Positions 58,891 through 64,000 of a stretch of DNA of 64,000 bases are shown here, piece by piece. The position numbers and the translations under genes are program-made. The first letter of the stretch is position 1. Every line of letters begins with the position of its first letter. A model generated the notes under the pieces. The model was given only the letters and a program-made list of their open reading frames with translations. It made no database searches and was not told where the DNA came from. This stretch comes from Anthonomus grandis grandis (lineage: Eukaryota > Arthropoda > Insecta > Coleoptera > Curculionidae): NCBI RefSeq assembly GCF_022605725.1, contig NC_065564.1, forward strand, positions 620,001 through 684,000, in the 5' to 3' direction.

Positions 58891-60665
58891 GGTGTTGGGT
58901 ATGGTGGTCTCGGAAAGTTGGACCTGTCAGTTGTACTTTCAATTATTTGGCTATTTCTTGCACGAAACCCTAAAGTGCCATACATATTCTTAAAAGGGAT
59001 GAAACCAGCTTTAATTTCATGTATCCAACTTTGGTTTTATGCAAAATTCTTGAGTTTGTTTGCTATATTTGTTTTTATGGTAATGTAAATATGAACATAA
59101 CCAAAAAATATTTCGTGTGCCGTTTTATGCGCACAAGCTCCTGGCAGTATCTCTCTCTCGCTCTCTCTTGTGACAGGCTCCGAAACAAGGAGTCTTAATG
59201 CGCATGCCAGGCGCCATTAGAGAACTTGGGGAACTGGTTGCTAAAATTGGGGGGAAGCTCCCGGAAAATCATCCGGGAAATCGGGAAAAGTGGGGATTAA
59301 ATGTAAAAAACATGTGAAAAGTGTTCTCTAAACTGCGAGCTTCATTTTGATGTAATTTTCGTGGGTGCGCACCTGTTTCTTCTATACAAAAACGGCCAGG
59401 TAAGATAATCGTTTTTTGATCGTTCCTTGGTTCCTGGTTGGAAAGTCGTTTTTTCGCAATAATTGGGCAAATTTTTCGGTTGCACAAAATAAAGCGCTCG
59501 AATCGTGTTCTATGCATCGAGGGCTTCATTTTGACGTATAATTCAGTAGGGGGGCTAATTTTTTTTGGTGGAAATTCGCGTGAACAAATTTTCATTTTTC
59601 AACGGGGTTCGTTGACCTCGTTTGCGTGCTGGCGTCATCAACCACCATTGGGACGGCAAAATGGCCGCCATCGTTTTCGGGCCTTATGGGAAATCGATAT
59701 TATTATCGATATTTATTGAAACGTTTTAAATGGGGCGGATTTACGTTTTTTTGATGGTGTTTTTTGGGTTTTATTTAATTTTTTTATTGATTTTTCATGA
59801 AAATTTTATTAAATCCCTCGAATTTTAATTTTTTTTTTAATTTCCTGCTTCCTTTTAATTGTACGAGTGAAATATACATTTTTATATGCAATTTGTGCTT
59901 ATTAATTTTAAATTTGCCAATGCTGCTTAATAAAAAAAAATAAAGAAATGAAACTTTGTACATATTTGCGTACATTTTTAATGTTTTTAATTGTTATTAT
60001 GTATATCTTCTCTTTGAAGGTATACAGGGTGCTCTAAAGTGCCTTTTGCTTGTATATTTGCTCGCTTTGACATCGGTAGTGCTTATTTTTGTGCTTTTCT
60101 TGTGCTTATTCTGTAGTGAGTGTGTGTTTATGTGTATAATATCTTTTACAAATTTTATTGTTTTATATAAATGATGTCGTAAAATAGAAGATCCTTTATT
60201 ATATTGTTTTCTTTGAGTATGTAATTGTACAGACCAACAGTGCTCCAGGATGAAGCTGTTTTTCCATCTCTCAAATGGTGTCGAAGCTGCAGACTCTTTG
60301 TTTTGTTTCAAGAAGTCACCAGAGGCCACTTCTCGATAGCAGAGACTGGACCATATACCTTTACCTTATTATATAATTTAATTGTTTATTTTGTATTTAT
60401 TTATATATATGTATATATTGTATTATTGACAATAAAAACATGTTTTAAATTTGAAAAATTAAGTTTTCTTTCCCTAATCATATTGTGTTGGTTAGGGCAC
60501 AATAAAGTTTGTTGTTTTTGTGTTTTATTTTTACCCTCTTCAAGATTTATTGCTCTATAAAGGAGCTTGAAGGTTTGTACATTTATTTATTTTATCTGTT
60601 ATTTTATGTATTGTATATTGTATTTCTGTTGTTACTGTTCGAGGGAAACTCATTTTCCCATTTTG
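58890..60665 (+). repeat. Large repeated unit, copy 3 of 3
   Basis: Same landmark order as copies 1 and 2, with donor AGGTAAGAT (GT at 59400), AAAATGGCCGCCAT at about 59659, TATACAGGGTGC near 60021 and ATAAAGTTTGTTGTTTTTGTG near 60500. The exon-like segment of copies 1 and 2 is missing here; the sequence goes from GGGGCGGATTTACG straight to T-rich DNA. Confidence 0.8.
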
Positions 60666-63600
60666 CTCTGTAACTCTGAAATTGTCCAAAATTTCTAAAT
60701 TCTTGTAAAGACATCTTTTGTTCTAAACTAAAAATCCTTTCCTCAGAGACAATTTTCATGAAAATCGATGGAAAATTGAAGAAGTTATTGCACTTTTGAC
60801 TTTTTTGTGGCAAATTTTCCAAAAGTGCCTTTAACTTAGAAACAGTTGGGTTTACAAAATTTTCTGTAGATACATTTTTCGTTTGCAATTAGAAATCCTT
60901 TCTTTCAAGCCAATTTTCATGAAAATCCGTGGGAAATTGGGCAAGTTATCCCAGCTTTTGACTTTCATTCTGTTGACAACATTAGCAAGTCTTTCAAAAT
61001 TTCCCTTGACTCAGAAACGGTTGGGTTTAAGAAAATTTTTGTAGATACATTTTTCGTTTATAATTAAAATGTCTTTCCTGAGATCCGAGTTTTAGAAAAA
61101 TCGATGGAAAATTGGGGAAAAGCATTTTCCAACATTTCCCTTTTACTCTGGAATTTTTCAGTTTTTAAAAATTTTCATAGGTACATTTATTGTTCCAAAT
61201 TAAAAACCCTGTCTCTAGAGCCCATATTCATGAAAATTGATGAAAAATTAGGGAAGTTATCACCATTTTCACTTACACTCTGTCGAGGACTTAGCAAATT
61301 TTCCAAATTTCTCTTTGATGCAAAAACTATTGGGTTTATGGGACTTCTTGTAGATATGTTTTTCATTTGGAATTTAACACCCTTTCTTTAAAGCCAACTT
61401 TTATAAAAATCGGTTGAAAATTAAGAAAGCTATTCCAGTTTTTCTCTAAGACACCCTCCTTAGTTTGTCACATTTTTGAATATCCCCCAATAACTCTGGA
61501 ACCTTCCAATTTTTCAATTTTTTTATAGATACATTTATTGTTCTAAATTAAAAACCCTTTCTCTAGAGCCCACATTCATGAAAATTGATGGAAAATTAGA
61601 GAAGTTATGACAATTTTCACTTACACTCTGTCGAGGACTTTTTCCAAATTTCTCTTTGATGCAAAAACTATTGGGTTTATAGGAATTCTTGTAGATATAT
61701 GGTTTATTTGGAATTTAACACCCTCTCTTTTAAGCCAATTTTCATGAAAATCTGTGTAAAATTGAGGAAATTATTGAAGATTTTCTAATTGATACTTTGA
61801 CTAATTTTGACACTAACTCTGAAATTTTCAAATTTTTTAAAGTTTTTATAGATACATTTCTTGTTCTAAATTAAAATCCCTTTCTTTAGAGCCAACTTTT
61901 ATGAAAATCGGTTGAAAAATAAGGAAGCTATTCCAGTTGTCCACTAGACACCCTATTTGGTTGGTCACATTTTTGGATATCCCCAATAACTCTGGAACTT
62001 TCCAATTTTTCGAATTTTTTATAGAGACACTTATTGTTCCAAATTAAAAACCCTTTCTCTAGAGCCAACATTCATGAAAATTGATGGAAAATTAGGGAAG
62101 TTATCACAATTTTCACTTACACACTGTTGAGGAGTTTGGCAAATTTTCCAAATTTCTCTTTGATTCAAAAACTATTGGGTTTATAGAAATTTTTGTAGAT
62201 ATATTCTTCATTTGGAATTAAACACCCTTTCTTTTGAGCCAATTTTGATGAAAATTTGAGGAAAATTGAGGAAGTTATCATACTTTTCACTTACTCTTTG
62301 TCGAGGACTTCAAATTTTTCTTTGATTCAAAAACTATTCAGTTTATGAAAATTTCTGTGGATCCATTTTTCATTAGGAATTAAAAACTCTTTCTTTTAAA
62401 GCAATTTTCATGAAAATCGATGAAAAATTGAAGAAGTTATTGCACTTTTGACTTTTTTTTAGCAAATTTTCCAAAAGTTCCTTTAACTCAGAAACAGTTG
62501 GGTTTATGAAAATTTTAGTAGATACATTTTTTGTTTGGAATTAAAAAATGTTTCTTTTAAGACAATTTTCATGAAAATCCGTGGGAAATTGGGCAAGTTA
62601 TCCCAGTTTTTGACCAAGGCTCTCGGGTAATGATTCCAGGATTTTTCAAATTTTCATTAGCTGAGAACCCATTGGGTTCTTGGCAATTTTTATAGATACA
62701 TTTTTTGTTTGGAATTAAAAAACGCTTCTTTTGAGCTAAATTTTGTGACAATTGATCAAAAATTAGGGAAGTTATTGTAGTTTTCACTGACACTCTGTCG
62801 AGAACTTTGACAAGTTTTTTAAAATTTCTTTAATTCAAAAACAGTTGGGTTTATGAAAATTTCTGCAGATATATTTCTTGTTCTAAATTAAAATTCCTTT
62901 CCTTGGAAGTAATTTTCATGAAAATCGGTGGAAAATTAGGGAAATTATTGCATATTTTGTCCAAGGCTTGGTTATTGACTCCAGGATTCAGAAAAAAATT
63001 CCATTAGATGAGAAACCATTGGATTTTCGGGAATTTTTGTAGACGCATTTGTTTGCAATTAAAAACCCTTTCTTTTAAGCCAACTTTCATGAAAATATGT
63101 GGAAAATTCAGGAAATTAATAAAGGTTTTCCACTTAGACACATATTCCTGCCATGCCTTTAACTCTGAAATTTTTAATTTTTTTGAAATTTTCATAGATA
63201 CATTTCTTCTTCTAAATTAAAAATCCTTTCTTTAGATCCAACTTTCCTGAAAATTGATGAAAAATTGGGGAAGTTATCACAATTTTCATTTACACTCTGT
63301 CGAGGACTTTGGCAAATTTTCCAAATTTCTCTTTAATTCAAAAACTATTGGGTTTATGGAAATTATTGTAAATATATTTTCCATTTGAAATTTAACACCC
63401 TTTCTTTTAAGCCAATTTTCATGAAAATCTATGCAAAATTGGGGAAGTTATTATACTTTTCACTTACACCCTGTCAAGGACTCTTCAAATTTTCTAAATT
63501 TCACTTTGATTCAAAAACTATTGGGTTTTTGGGAATTTTTGTAGACACATTTTTTATTTGACATCAAAAATCCTTTCTTTAAAGCCTATTTTTATCAAAA

Positions 63601-64000
63601 TCTGTGGAAAATTAGGGAAGTTATTGCACTTTTTGATTTTCATTGTGTCGAGCACTATGGCAAATTTTCCAAAATTACCCTTGGCTCGGAAACAGTTGGA
63701 TTTATGAACATTTTTGTAGATACATTCTTTGTTTGGAATCAAATATTCTTTCCTGTGAACTAACTTTTAGGAAAATCGATGGGAAATTGGGGAAATTATG
63801 GCACTTTGTCTTGGAAGCATTTTCAAACATTTTCATGTTACTTTGGAATTTCCTTGTTTTTTCAAAATTTTCATGGATACATTTCTTGTTCTAAATTAAA
63901 AACCCTTTCCTTAGAGCCAACTTTCATGAAAATCAATGGAAAATTAGGGGAGTTATCATAGTTTTCACTTACACTCTGTCGAGGACTCTTTAAATTTTCT
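60666..64000. repeat. Diverged R9-like tandem repeat (family R12), about 19 copies, running off the window
   Basis: AATTTTCATGAAAATC followed by GATGGAAAATT or GTGGGAAATT recurs at roughly 165-180-bp intervals. GTAGATACATTTTT lies before it and GAAGTTATTGCACTTTT after it. Units differ more from each other than in the R9 blocks and vary in length, so this looks like an older, non-homogenised array. Frames of 60-110 codons here are AT-rich by-products. Confidence 0.88.

Noticed and set aside
1..64000. tRNA, rRNA or small nuclear RNA genes
   Set aside because: I looked for GGTTCGA/GGTTCAA boxes with matching A boxes and found none in a usable arrangement. The one GGTTCGAA is inside aminopeptidase exon 1.

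Overview
The window looks like nuclear DNA of an arthropod, most likely an insect. It has spliced genes with GT..AG introns, AATAAA polyadenylation signals and an A-rich context before start codons. GC-rich exons sit as islands in AT-rich introns. The two genes I can name are single-copy metazoan housekeeping-type families. No bacterial operon, rRNA, tRNA or CRISPR array is visible. The species cannot be fixed from the sequence alone. | Layout: (1) 1-20635 is an uninterrupted satellite of 167-bp monomers (about 123 copies, entering from the left edge) in two subtypes. It stops about 25 bp before a splice acceptor. (2) 20660-20876 is the last coding exon of a + strand gene I do not recognise, so the satellite appears to lie inside its last intron. 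(3) 21371-22575 is a 180-bp tandem repeat. (4) 22907-30914 (+) is a five-exon M17 leucyl aminopeptidase-like gene of 547 codons. It has a mitochondrial-type presequence and has lost two of the five metal-ligand residues. (5) 31100-32940 is a 172-bp repeat array between convergent genes. (6) 33004-38777 (-) is a ten-exon OXA1L-type inner-membrane insertase gene of 485 codons. (7) 39-64 kb is almost entirely tandem arrays of 171-180-bp monomers. They are interrupted by three diverged copies of a unit of about 1.7-2.0 kb and by one decayed non-LTR retrotransposon reverse transcriptase. | The main pattern is that almost all non-coding DNA here, inside and between genes, consists of tandem repeats with units of 167-183 bp. 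Different introns carry different families. By eye most families share one layout: a TAACTC/TAACTT box, then about 20-30 bp later a core close to TTTTCATGAAAATCGGT, often followed by a GAGTTA/AAGTTAT box. This suggests one very diverse superfamily of nucleosome-length repeats, not many unrelated satellites. A second recurring box, GGGCTTTAATTTGATGTATA, links an aminopeptidase intron, the array after that gene and the three large units. | Other points of interest are the probable pseudo-enzyme state of the aminopeptidase, the splice-site-like cassette in half of the satellite monomers, and an exon-like segment with synonymous-biased divergence in two of the large units. Palindromes have also formed in individual copies of those units. 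All homology statements come from reading by eye; no alignment or database search was run.
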